This document shows, one piece after another, positions 8,569-18,035 of a DNA stretch of 25,392 nucleotides. The translations under genes were made by a program, and so were the position numbers. Each line of letters starts with the position of its first letter. Position 1 is the stretch's first letter. Source of the DNA: Chara braunii (Eukaryota; Streptophyta; Charophyceae; Charales; Characeae); contig BFEA01000868.1 of the NCBI GenBank assembly GCA_003427395.1, positions 80,092 to 105,483 on the forward strand, read 5' to 3'. Under the pieces are notes generated by a model. The model was not told the DNA's origin. It searched no databases and saw nothing but the letters and a program-made list of their open reading frames with translations.

Positions 8569-8752
8569 AAAAGGAATATCTGCACATGTCTGAGGAAGAC
8601 GAGAACTTGTGGCTGTGGCCTGCCAGCATTGATTGCCCTTCAACCCCGGGGATTGACTGAGCAGGCCGGGGTCAAAAGAATATCTGCAATTGTCTGAGGG
8701 AAGATGAGAACTGTGACTGTGGGCCTGCCAGCATTGATTGTCTGAGCAGGCC
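8569..8752. repeat. Imperfect tandem duplication (two units)
   Basis: Unit 1 (8569-8667) and unit 2 (8674-8752) share AATATCTGCA, TGTCTGAGG, GCCTGCCAGCATTGATTG and CTGAGCAGGCC. Unit 1 carries about 20 extra bases between two GATTG repeats, which suggests loss of that piece in unit 2 by recombination between the short repeats. A fragment of the same unit (CCTGCCAGCATTGACTTCTC) recurs near 8999-9018. Each unit can fold through GGCCTGC/GCAGGCC. Confidence 0.7.
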
Positions 8753-9243
8753 AATGAGGTGTCCAGTGGTGTAGCCCTTGGCTGTTGCCCATGGCTGTTG
8801 TGAACTTGGAGAACCATGCTGCCAGCGCAATTGCTCCTTAACCCAGGGGGGCAGTAGTGTAGTCCATTGTGAGCTTGCCTCCGTATCTCTTCACCCACGG
8901 ACGAAGGGCGCCAGATAAGCAGATGAAAGCTGATACTATCCAAGGCCTGCTGCTCACTCCAAACCCTGGCTGATGTCACAGGTTGCTCAGGTAACCCCTC
9001 CTGCCAGCATTGACTTCTCAAACCAGAAACATATAAGTGAGCGGGGTCCTCCCCAGGGGCCTTGGGGGAGGATTGTAAGGGATATAGAGGAGAGACAGGA
9101 GTGGGGACCGAGGAGAAGGGATGCGAGATTTAGAAAGAATGAGATACTACCACTTAGTGTTCAAGGACTGGACTAACATAGAGCCTTCGTTCCCATTGCG
9201 CCCTCCCTCGGACTTCCCTGATCCCTTCCCACTCCATGCCCTG
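8753..9243. other. Intergenic stretch; no gene seen
   Basis: This contains short repeats of the neighbouring SINE/duplication region (TGGCTGTTG-type and CCAGCATTGA) but no open frame with a recognisable domain. Confidence 0.4.
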
Positions 9244-9519
9244 TCACTGGCAGAAATCTAGGGTCACTAGACGCTGCCTGCGGGAGCTGGTGGGGTGGGA
9301 AGGGATCAGGGAACTGTTGTACTGATGCCCTCCCTCGCCCTCTCTATATCTGAGTGCCCCTCGGTAAGTGTTGTACTGATGGCACTCAGAACAAGGACTT
9401 CGGGGCCAGCAGTGCGCGATCGAATCCCAAGGAACTACCATCAGATTGTGACCAGGGAGAAAAAGGTAGAACGGGGGGAAGTCGGTTTCGATGACGACGA
9501 ACCCCGGTGTAAGATGGCA
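9244..9519 (-). pseudogene. Third, diverged copy of the LTR-encoded peptide
   Basis: The minus-strand frame, open from about 9519 to 9244, reads GFVVIETDFPPFYLF, then NLMVVPWDSIAHCWPRSPCS and ECHQYNTY. This lines up with the peptide in the Ty3 LTR at 5252-5626: same GFV-IET-FPP, PW, WPR and C-x2-C positions. The remaining LTR (the CCAAGGATTTTTGG block) is not recognisable below 9244. The segment 9315-9381 contains a 13-base direct repeat, TGTTGTACTGATG. This is probably an old, separate member or relative of the Ty3 family. Confidence 0.6.
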
Positions 9520-10230
9520 CTGAGGGTTACGGGGGTCGGGGTAGTCTGGGGTTCAGGAATTCCGCTCGAGGGCCTGGTGGAAGTCCCAAGCACACAACCG
9601 ATCGTTCTCCGTTTGACAGGGGTAGACTGGAAGCTGCAAGTTCGATCGACGGAAAAGCTGTTCGTTCTCCTAGTAGTCCCTGTACTCGGGGTTCCTCAAA
9701 CTGACACGGTCGGTGATCCAAAAGGGAACGCCGACCTACATATTCGGCAAGAGGAGCTTAACTCATACATTTGGTCGTGCAAAGGAGGGGAGGTGTCGGG
9801 TCAGGCAGACGCGCGTATATGTGACGGCTTGCCGTTTGGTGATCACTCGTATACGTGTGCGCACCTGATCTACTCCCACCGACTTCGAATCAGCTCAGAC
9901 AGATCGGGTGGTCATTCGTTGGTCATAGGGGATGAAGTGAACATCACATTCCTATTCGTCAACAATTATGTGCAATTGATGCATTAAAAAAAATCCAACC
10001 CCCACTCAGGCAGATACACGGATCGTGGCATGCTCGCTGTATATACATCCGCCCCGAGGCAACCCGATCACACATCCGATCATCACAATGACATAGTTAT
10101 TTCGAAAGTGGGCGGAATCACATGCATATCTCCACACATCAGTAAGACGTTTTTTTCCTGCGCCCTTGTTTCTACAATCGACAATCCTCCATACAATCAC
10201 ATCGAAGAGGTGGTGGGGAGATAAATATGC
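9520..10230. other. Intergenic stretch; long plus frame without known domain
   Basis: A plus-strand frame (9295-9987) stays open through here, but its first part is the antisense of the LTR peptide copy. Its last part (DGLPFGDHSYTCAHLIYSHR and following) matches no family I know. No convincing gene signal. Confidence 0.35.
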
Positions 10231-10384
10231 TTTTTTTTTTTTTTTTTTTTTTGGAAAAACTTCGTACTCGGGGAAGCCCACTTAACGAGGTGATAAGAGC
10301 AGCCCCGCTAAGTGGGTCCCAGCATTTGAAGGCTCCATCTATTGGTGGGGAGCTGCACCTGCTGGAAATCGGGTCCAGCGTCCC
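10231..10384 (-). mobile_element. SINE-like element, 3' half (copy A) with 14-bp hairpin
   Basis: Minus orientation. The core 10331-10384 includes GGGACGCTGGACCCGATTTC, which folds on itself as GCTGGA/TCCAGC. The hairpin has arms 10303-10316 and 10277-10290, all 14 positions paired with two G-T pairs, and loop CTGCTCTTATCA (10291-10302). A 24-base spacer and a pure A22 tail (T tract at 10231-10252) end the element. The tail shows retroposition; no target duplication was identified. Confidence 0.7.
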
Positions 10385-10821
10385 TGTACAATGATATGAT
10401 ATGTGAGGAGGTTGTATTGTGTGTCTGTATATGCAGGAGGCATTGATTACTTCCAACAAGGAGGGAAGGATTGACCTCCTGCCCATGTAACTGAAACCCT
10501 AATGAAAAGTATTTCCATCCAGAATCTGGGAAGACATCCCGAAATTCCCCCAACTCAACAATTGAAACCCGAAGTGACCAACCTTTCGCCTGGGGAACGA
10601 TCTACACCACCTCTTTATCATGGATTGACTGCCGAGCAACCCTTGATGATTGACATGGATGTAGTCTAACCCACTCCCACCCGGTGCCGAATAGAGAGGT
10701 GCAAAGGATGAATGGCGAGAGACTCCACACAGAAAAGAGGGGAGAAAGCAAAACACACATTCAAGCTCAAACCTCTACCCACCATCGTCATGAAATCCCT
10801 AACCCTATTCCATCGTGCTGA

Positions 10822-11152
10822 TGTTGTCATTGTTGTTGTTGTTGTTGCTCCAGACCCCTTGTTTTCTCCCACTGTAAGCAAGTTGTTGCCACATCCATCG
10901 TTGTTGTCGTCGTTGTTGTTGTTACTGATGTTGTTGTCACTTTTGTTGTTCTTGTTGTTGTCGCCTCTGTTCCCGTCACCACTACCGGCACCACTGTTGG
11001 TGTTGTGATGATGAGAGTGTTTGTCATAGGCGATAGTGCAGCCGTTATTGTCGTTATTGCTGCGGCTGTCGTCGTTGTTGATGTTAATTTTGTAGTTGTT
11101 GATGATACTGTTGTTGTTGTTGTAGGTATTGTTGTTATTGTTGTTGCCGCTG
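10822..11152 (+). repeat. Degenerate (TTG)n trinucleotide tract
   Basis: Long imperfect GTT/TTG repeat, with runs at 10826-10850, 10901-10975 and 11040-11150. It produces spurious Val/Leu-rich and Thr-rich open frames. Confidence 0.9.
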
Positions 11153-11309
11153 ATGCCTTGCTAGCTGCCTAAAGATGCTTCATACATCAATCGAAGAAAA
11201 GACAGGAAGGTCCAAAAAGTGCCGCAATTGAAAATGGCCGAAGCTAGAGGTCAAAAATTACACAGAAGATGTGAAGAGAATAATTCCCCCTTCAACATAC
11301 CGTCCTCTT

Positions 11310-11313
<4 letters not shown>

Positions 11314-11349
<36 letters not shown>
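11314..11349 (+). repeat. (TC)n microsatellite bordering assembly gap
   Basis: TC run of 36 bases that ends exactly at the first N of the gap, so assembly probably stopped in the repeat. Confidence 0.95.
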
Positions 11350-11819
11350 NNNNNNNNNNNNNNNNNNNNNNNNNNNNNNNNNNNNNNNNNNNNNNNNNNN
11401 NNNNNNNNNNNNNNNNNNNNNNNNNNNNNNNNNNNNNNNNNNNNNNNNNNNNNNNNNNNNNNNNNNNNNNNNNNNNNNNNNNNNNNNNNNNNNNNNNNNN
11501 NNNNNNNNNNNNNNNNNNNNNNNNNNNNNNNNNNNNNNNNNNNNNNNNNNNNNNNNNNNNNNNNNNNNNNNNNNNNNNNNNNNNNNNNNNNNNNNNNNNN
11601 NNNNNNNNNNNNNNNNNNNNNNNNNNNNNNNNNNNNNNNNNNNNNNNNNNNNNNNNNNNNNNNNNNNNNNNNNNNNNNNNNNNNNNNNNNNNNNNNNNNN
11701 NNNNNNNNNNNNNNNNNNNNNNNNNNNNNNNNNNNNNNNNNNNNNNNNNNNNNNNNNNNNNNNNNNNNNNNNNNNNNNNNNNNNNNNNNNNNNNNNNNNN
11801 NNNNNNNNNNNNNNNNNNN
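11350..11819. other. Assembly gap (470 N)
   Basis: Continuous Ns. Open frames drawn across it are meaningless. Confidence 1.
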
Positions 11820-13620
11820 CCCCTCCTTGTGTAGTACGTCGGGCTTGAGGTTGAAAGCCAAAGAAAAAAGTGTCTGATTCAGTTGACCAGGTCCTGATGA
11901 AGTAACGCCGGTGCGAAAGCAGTGCAGCTGCCCCTGGGCAAAAAAAAAAAATCTTGAAATATTTTCCTTTGAGAAGTTCGAGTCGCATTGTTGATGTTGC
12001 CAACTTGCCGCTGTTTTAATAATAGGATTTTATATGTCTTTGTTGCAATGCTATGTTGCCGATGAAATCGTGATGGTGTAAGGGACTGGCATGGGCAGAC
12101 GCCGGCTGATGCGGGTGGGTGCGGGTGAAGAAAATTTAGGTATTGGACGCGGGCGGGTGATGATACTCTTACGGGTGCGGGCGGGTGTAAGTGAGGGCTT
12201 TTTTTGGGTCACGGGCGGATCGGGTGTGGGGCTGAAATTTCGAAAAATATTTTGGGTGGGTGGGGTTGTCTAAAAGTAAAAAATCAAATTCTTGGGCCGG
12301 GTGGATGGGGAAAAAAAAAAATTGGGCGGGTTGGGTCGAGGGTGAGGAAAAAAAAAATTTGCCCACCTCTGCCACATGTCAACCCCGCATACCCGACACC
12401 AGCTCGTTGGATCGCCTAACTCCCTACTCACCTCTCTGTCTCTGCTCGTTAGCCGATCCTCTCGACCGCGCTAACTCCAAGTGTAGATTAGAGAGTGAAT
12501 TAGTAGCGCATGCGAGCTTTATAGTAGTTTAGTAGGTGCGCGAGGTAATTTCGGATTATGCTGAAGCGAGAAGCAGACAGAAAGAGGAAATGCCTATGGG
12601 TACATTACGGGGTTGCGGCGTGTGGGACGTACCCACTCTCCACGCATCGATTCAATGATGCTCCCGCAAGCCAATGAGATAGACATGAAAAGACGCGCAA
12701 AGAACTTCGCGCGGCAAGAAAGGGAAAAGATGAAGAAGTAAGAGGATTTCAGTTACACCTGCAATCGCCAAGAAGGAGCAAGAAGAGAGATTACAGTTGC
12801 AATTAGAATTTAGGCGAGGTGGGAGCAGGGCGTAGAGTAGTACGTAGTAATGCGCGCGCGAATAGGGAGCCTTATGCCGTTAGAGCCAAAAATTACGATG
12901 CTCCCAAATTTCGAGAACCTGTGTATGTTCAAAATTCGAAAAGAAATGCAAGAAACTTCCCCGTGCCGTAACCGCGCCAAAAATTCCCCACCCAGTTCTG
13001 TCGCCAACAAAACGAAAAGAGAGAAAAAATGTTGTGTCAACCGTTATTTTCCGCGCTCGCTATGGCGCGGCCTCCCAAGTGTCGTGGTCCCAGCCGAAAA
13101 AAAATAATGCGATTGGGCCCGGTCGTTTCTTCTCCATCTCCCTCCCCCCCCCCCCTTTAGTACTACTGCGCAGAAGATGGCACAATCCGGTCAGCTCACC
13201 CCNCCAAGATGGTGGAAGGGTGATGGTCCATGGTGGTAGACACTCAGGTAGGACGTGGGGAATGGGGGTGCATCAGGGAGGACTGATGAAAGGGGGTTGG
13301 GTGGGGTCTCGTTCAGAGTAAAAGAAAAGAACCAGAGGTCATCGAGGGAGGTACGTTTTGTCTTGGATGCTTTTGCCCTCTTATCCTACTATTGAGCATG
13401 ATCTGGAGTGCTATGTTGCCATGGAGAAAGAGAAGACCCTTTTCAACTTCCAACTTGCCTCACGTTCTGTTATTTATGTCCTTTATTTGCCCCTGTCTGA
13501 AAATTGACCTTCAATCTCCATTTCCAGTGAGAAACACCCAACATTTCCGCTAACGCCGCTAAGGGATGACGTGTGAAATTATATTTTCGTGCAACTTGCC
13601 TCAAACTCGGGAATTAACCT
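11820..13620. other. Intergenic region; no gene seen
   Basis: No coding frame with a recognisable motif. 12090-12330 is G-rich on the plus strand, with GGGTGGGTGCGGG, GGGTGCGGGCGGG and GGGTGGGTGGGG clusters that might form quadruplexes. 13053-13072 has a short CCGCGC/GCGCGG inverted pair. One isolated N lies at about 13203. Confidence 0.5.
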
Positions 13621-13626
13621 TCAACC

Positions 13627-13683
13627 TAGTGGGTTAGAGCTCCGACATTGCAACGAAGAGGTTGTGGGTTCGATCTTGTTGGT
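13627..13683 (+). mobile_element. tRNA-derived SINE head 1
   Basis: Plus strand TAGTGGGTTAGAGC (13627-13640) resembles box A, and GGTTCGATC (about 13668-13676) matches box B. The spacing is like that of a tRNA gene, but there is no foldable acceptor stem. This suggests a SINE head or tRNA pseudogene and not a functional tRNA. Confidence 0.55.
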
Positions 13684-13767
13684 CCTTAACCTCCCCTGCT
13701 GACGTGCTAGGTTGGCACCGCATGTACTTGTCTCCTAGCCTAGTACAACACATAGACAGATCAAAAG

Positions 13768-13830
13768 TAGCTCAGTGGGTTAGAGCTAGGGTCCTGCAAG
13801 GGAGAGGTCTAGTGTTCAATTCTCATTGGC
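13768..13830 (+). mobile_element. tRNA-derived SINE head 2
   Basis: TAGCTCAGTGGGTTAGAGC (13768-13786) is a near-ideal box A. GTGTTCAATTCTC follows (box B GTTCAATTC, about 13813-13821). It lies in the same orientation and about 140 bases after head 1, so these may be two monomers of a dimeric SINE or a tandem insertion. Confidence 0.6.
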
Positions 13831-14160
13831 CCTGTATGGAACATGATACTATGCAATGTCACATAGTACAGATATAGCTGGGTTGCAGGCAGGGATGGGC
13901 CAGGGGTTTCGGTGATGGAAACCGGTCGCAGAGTGTAAAGTAGTATGGCCTTCAGGGGGTGGGGTCAGGTGACATTGATCTCAGGTTGGACTGAGAGAAA
14001 AGGGGATTGATAAGTGAGTTGGCCTCCTAGAGTGGATGATCACATGCCTGCTCAACTTAGGGCTGTCGCTTTCAGGGGGTTGGAGCCACAGGTCGGATGG
14101 TTTAAGGGGGGATTCACAGTGGAGGGATTGCCTGTTTCTCATGATAAAATAGACCAGAGT

Positions 14161-14490
14161 GGGCCCAGTTGATGACAGGGATATGGGGAACATTGATGGC
14201 TATGTACCTACTGATGATCAAGACCGGGAGCAACTCTGGCTGATGAAAGGAACAACCATAGGTCCATAGTGACTGGAAAGGGTCAAGTTGATGATCGAGG
14301 TATGGGGGTGGATGGTGCCCATGTACCTACTGGTGACAGAGACTAGAGTTTGTTAGGTGATATATAACCAACAACACCCGAATAACCATAGTACCAACCA
14401 CAAACAGTCGGGGACGGCCTAGTTGAGGACCGGGACCAGAGTACCTCCAAGTGATATAATCAACAATGACCAGAACCACCAATAGTATTG
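14161..14490. repeat. Degenerate tandem repeat, about 120-130 bp unit
   Basis: Three units start at about 14161, 14280 and 14410. Each opens with GGG-CAGTTGA or GGGGACGGCCTAGTTGA, then (A/G)TGTACCTACTG-TGA or AGTACCTCCAAGTGA, then an AACCA(C)AATAG-type end. The right-hand unit joins the inner end of the second Ty3 LTR, so the repeat may belong to the leader of that element. Confidence 0.5.
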
Positions 14491-14511
14491 TCCTAGGTGC
14501 GTATGTGACGC

Positions 14512-15092
14512 TCAACCTCACAACCTGCACAACTTTCTCGTCGGAGTGACTAAAGTGCGGAAAGGGGCTTGGAAAGCTGCAAAATAGGGTTTGCCAAGGA
14601 TTTTTGGAAAATTGAGTGTGGAGACACAGATAGAACTGAAATCCCCCATGTGCTCTCAGATGTGGAGTGAAGAGCAAAGTGGGAAAAACAGAAAGAGAGT
14701 CCTTCCCTAACGACTACCTAATTTACAAAGTATCTTTGAACTTCGTTGCACACAGAGCAACACCTTTTTCCGACTCAAAAGGGGGAAGGAACACACGTAG
14801 GATCTCGGTTTCGAACGAGGGACTGACGACGTTCCTCACAAGGTCCGAATCCGAGTTAGAGGGTCGCAGTCTTACTGCTTTCTCCTTGAACTCCTCTTCA
14901 TCGCATGTTCGATAGTTGAACCCTTGGGCTTGGAAGCGCTCAGACCGATGACAATCACTGCACGGCGTTCGAGGCCAGTGGGGAGCAACTGCTGGCCAAA
15001 GAATGACAATCAACTCGTTGAAAGGAAGCAAATGGAGAAGGAGGGAAATGAGTACCAACAATCACAAAACCCGAATTGACGAATCTCGAACA
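14512..15092 (-). repeat. Second Ty3-family LTR (solo or truncated element)
   Basis: This aligns with 5033-5626 on the same strand. Shared features are TGTTC at 15092, the coding half (next entry), the CAAGGATTTTTGGAAAATTG block on plus near 14596-14615, and the GTGAGGTTG inner end. A short stretch inside of it (14360-14511) still resembles the leader of the first element. No gag or pol follows, so only LTR plus leader remains. The flank beyond 15092 does not match the first copy's flank. Confidence 0.65.
14723..15092 (-). pseudogene. LTR-encoded peptide, copy in second LTR
   Basis: The minus-strand translation shows GFVIVGTHFPPSP in one frame at the outer end. After a one-base shift it shows LPFNELIVILWPAVAPHWPR, TPCSDCHRSERFQAQGFNYR and the basic tail KEKAVRLRPSNSDSDL in the next. 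These correspond residue by residue to the peptide at 5252-5626, with many differences at third codon positions. The frame break indicates decay after amplification. Confidence 0.65.
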
Positions 15093-16330
15093 CCACATTT
15101 CAGAAAAAAATCTTAAGGGTCGTTGTCAAACGCATCGATTCCCGCATTTTTTGCAAAAGGCGAGAACCCTCCCGACCTTGTAACGCAATATTTTAAAGAA
15201 AACAAAAATAAGAGACAACTTGGGACAACGTATAGATAACCCCACGAACCGTCGAAACGGGCGCAGTTGCATTGTCACCTCGTCGCTCTAGTCGGATGCG
15301 CCAACCGTACTTGTCGCAGTTCCTTACGATATGATAGGTTCCCGCGAGGCACAACTTACCTTCCCTAAGGGGTTGTCACCACCCTTAGGGGTGTAGCCCT
15401 ACCGAGCTATTGACCCACATGTGAAAGCTTTTACATGCAGTCGCAGAGGTAGGTCGGCCAATAACGTTTTCTCGTTTCGCTGTAGTATAGATACACTTGG
15501 TTAAAACCCCGTATGAACCCCATCGTTGCTCGCTCCTTTGGGTGCTGATCTCCTAAGTACGAAGCACACGCCGATCGTCTAGGACACGGTCTCAACCAAG
15601 CGTGAAATCCGCAAATAGTCCTTGTACCTTAGACATAAAATTCAGAAAGAGACTTTCCTCTGCTAAAAACACGGGGCATGATCTAATAAAAGTAAAAGAA
15701 AAAAGGAAGAAAAACAAAACAGAGCGCCAAGTGGCCCGAATGGAGGAGATTGTGGCTTCTAAGTCCCCAAAAGTGCAAGGCGGGCGCCTGTTTTCAAGGG
15801 CAACCTGAGCCATTTCAGGGCAGTTCTTTTTTTTTTTTTTCCCTCTTCTTTTTTCTTTTACTTTTATTAGATCCCGCCCCCCGTTTTCGTGTCGTTTTCA
15901 GTCAACGGGTGCCCTCTCCACTACTCACCATATGCACAAAGGCAAAAATCATGGCGGTGTATCTTTCCATGTTCTAGCTGAAGATTCATCAAACCCATTG
16001 ATGGGTTGAATCTGTGCCCGTTCGTTTTGAAGAACGGTTGCAGCAGTGGGTGTCTTTGCTCTGGATGCGATGGCAGTTAGGTCCACCCCTAGGTAAGTTT
16101 TTTGTTTTTTTCTTTTGTGCTTTTTGTTTTGAAGGACATGCAAATTTGGGGGAAGGAAACCAACGAGCAGTTGGTACCTCGTGAGGAAAAACAGCCTCTT
16201 CAGTTTTCAAAGAAGAGGTAGCATGAGATCATGAATGGTCTCTTGCCACGATGGCCAAAATATTTTCGACCGCGGGATCGTCGATCCTGTGGTGCTGGTC
16301 CACGTCCGTGGGGAAGGGGAAAAGTTGGAA
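15093..16330. other. Intergenic region; no gene seen
   Basis: 15363-15390 folds as CCCTAAGGG/CCCTTAGGG with a 10-base loop. 15418-15437 is a near-perfect palindrome (CATGTGAAAGCTTTTACATG). A poly(T) run at 15827-15840 could be the A-tail of a minus-strand retroposon that I cannot otherwise define. No coding motif found. Confidence 0.4.
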
Positions 16331-16339
16331 GAGGTTAAG

Positions 16340-16996
16340 AGAGTAGAGAGAGAGAAAAACAAAAAGGCTACTTTACCGAGCGAGGCTAGCCCTGTACGAC
16401 ATTAGAGTTTTGGACCGGTGGCAGAAGAGGTTGTGGGTACAGGAGGCAGAGCTTGATACTTGTGGCCAGCAAGAGTGGTGGAACTTCTTCAGGCTCGTCA
16501 TGACCCTGCCGAATCAGAAACGTGCAGGCCTGTTGTGGCTGATTGTCCACCTGGGAGACCCAAAAGCGCAATGGTTGTCCAACAAAAGTCAGCACACTAA
16601 CCCCCGTGCCTCTAGTGTGAGAATGAAGACGAGAGCATACCTCACCTGTTCATTGGGTGCAGTAGGCATGCCGACTTCTGGAGGAGGTGGAGGCAAGATG
16701 CAGAAACCCACAACATACCATTCGGCAAAGAAACAAAGGGAATCGAGTGGGTGGCAGAAGCACTACCGGGAACGCTCGTGGCCTTGGGAAGAAAAGGACA
16801 GGAGACCCGTGCAACGAAGGTGATAAGGGCAGCGGTACAGTGAGCGCTATGGTGTTGCAGGAACGATGAGGTGCATGGAGGAAAAAAAACAGCCACTGCA
16901 ACCAAAACCATGGGATATGCAAAGGAAAACCTGAGAATCACTATCCAAGCAGATTTTGATATGGAAAGAAGAAGGACAGGGGCACAAATGAAATAG
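16340..16996 (+). pseudogene. LINE ORF2 C-terminal region with zf-RVT domain (LINE-2)
   Basis: The plus strand reads DRWQKRLWVQEAEL, FFRLVMTLPNQKRAGLLWLI and QWLSNKSQHTN in one frame up to about 16600. At the C5 run (16601-16605) the frame shifts and gives the zinc-binding tail. That is a C-x2-C pair (codons 16607-16609 and 16616-16618, with a TAG between), then ENEDESIPHLFIGCSRHADF, FWRRWRQDAETH, a TGA at 16841-16843, and ALWCCRNDEVHGG to a stop at 16994-16996. The C-x2-C / H-x4-C layout and the W-rich context match the zf-RVT domain that follows reverse transcriptase in plant L1-like elements. The RT core itself is not present upstream, so this is a 5'-truncated, decayed copy. Confidence 0.8.
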
Positions 16997-17203
16997 CATA
17001 GCTTGTAGCCTTTGTGTCGCCACAAAGTTCAGACTATATCATCATCCCAAGCAGATGCTAGGAAACACTCCCTGTGGGTTATGAGTAGGGTGTGATGTAA
17101 CAGCAGCAAGTGAAGGAGAACAAAACATTAGAGCAAAGCACATGGGTAGGTTAAACAGCGATGCGGGCAGAAAGGGGGGGGGTGGGAAAGGGCAAGGAAG
17201 GGG

Positions 17204-17241
17204 CTGTCTCTTATACACATCTAGATGTGTATAAGAGACAG
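17204..17241. other. Nextera mate-pair junction adapter (artefact)
   Basis: CTGTCTCTTATACACATCT is followed directly by its reverse complement: the 19-base Tn5 mosaic end in a head-to-head 38-base junction. This is library adapter sequence, not genome. The 9 bases on either side (AGGAAGGGG and GGGGGGAGG) are not a duplication, so the join may connect two distant places. Confidence 0.98.
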
Positions 17242-17789
17242 GGGGGGAGGAGTAGAGTGAGGAAGAAAGCAGGATCACTAGGACCTCAGGCTCGGGAACG
17301 GAGTGAAGCTTGGCGACTGGGTATCATGGGGAGTCTCCCAGCGAGAGCGTAAACTCAGACAGCCATAGCCCGTTCTTTTGGATGTAAGAGTATGCTTGGT
17401 GGTGAAAAGCAACCGGACTGACGCTCCCCAGAATAGAAGGGGTATTTTCTCTTTCAAAAGAAAAAAAGAAAAAAAAAGACCAATAACCAAAAGCACGATT
17501 TCAGAAAAAAAAAAAGAACCTGTGAACAGGCCCCAGGGGGGTGGGGCCCAACAGAACCCAGACCAACACAAACAAGAGACCTATAAAACACACTGATGAA
17601 CACACTATTGGACCCACTAATTAAAACCAATAAGACAATTAAGACGACTAGGGACCTTCAAGGTAGCACAGAGAGGGACTACGCCCCCCCTGAGAAATTC
17701 GACGATCCTCAGGGGAGACTGGTTGGGCCTGCACAGTGAGAGCAGGCCCAAAAATATAGCGATTACAACTAAAATAAAAAATAACAAAA
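17242..17789. other. Intergenic stretch; no gene seen
   Basis: Purine-rich, with A-rich runs at 17459-17515. It contains the hairpin listed separately at 17723-17751. No coding motif. Confidence 0.4.
17723..17751. repeat. Perfect 10-bp inverted repeat
   Basis: TTGGGCCTGC and GCAGGCCCAA are separated by ACAGTGAGA. A related GGCCTGC/GCAGGCC pair occurs in the duplication at 8569-8752. Confidence 0.85.
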
Positions 17790-18035
17790 GTATTTCCAGC
17801 CTTCCCAGCCTATTCTGCTCTATGCGGGGAGCAGTACCCTGCTCCTAACACCTGGCATGAGCTGGAAAGCCCAACATGCTTCCACAACCACCCAGGAGGC
17901 CCAAGCCAAATATCTCCACTGGTGAACCCGAAGCCCATCACAGGGGGCCATGGGGGATCGAATGGACGATGGGGGGAATCAAACCCACTCCTGAATACCA
18001 CTTACGTGCTCAACAACTGAGCTAAACTCAACCCC
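17790..18035 (-). mobile_element. tRNA-headed SINE (copy E)
   Basis: Minus strand. Box A TTAGCTCAGTTGTTGAGC (18008-18025) and box B GTGGGTTTGATTCC (17975-17988) form a tRNA-like head. A body of about 180 bases follows. It contains a perfect hairpin GGAGCAG/CTGCTCC (17828-17845) and ends in CTGGAAATAC plus a T/A-rich tail near 17765-17795. The 3' part differs from the core of copies A-C apart from a shared TTTCCAGC. Intact promoter boxes suggest a relatively young copy. Confidence 0.65.

Noticed and set aside
9295-9987. 230-codon plus frame
   Set aside because: First part is antisense to the LTR peptide copy, whose conserved residues are on the minus strand; the rest matches nothing I know.
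11219-12003. Long open frames spanning 11219-12003 on both strands
   Set aside because: They consist mostly of the N gap and the TC repeat.
12090-12330. G-quadruplex array
   Set aside because: Most clusters have only three closely spaced G3 runs; possible but not supported enough to annotate.
13627-13830. Functional tRNA genes
   Set aside because: Boxes A and B are present, but I could not pair acceptor or anticodon stems; SINE heads fit better.
17042-17352. Open frames containing VSYTHLDVYKRQ
   Set aside because: This is the translation of the Nextera adapter; the same holds for frames around 19527 and 19347-19718.
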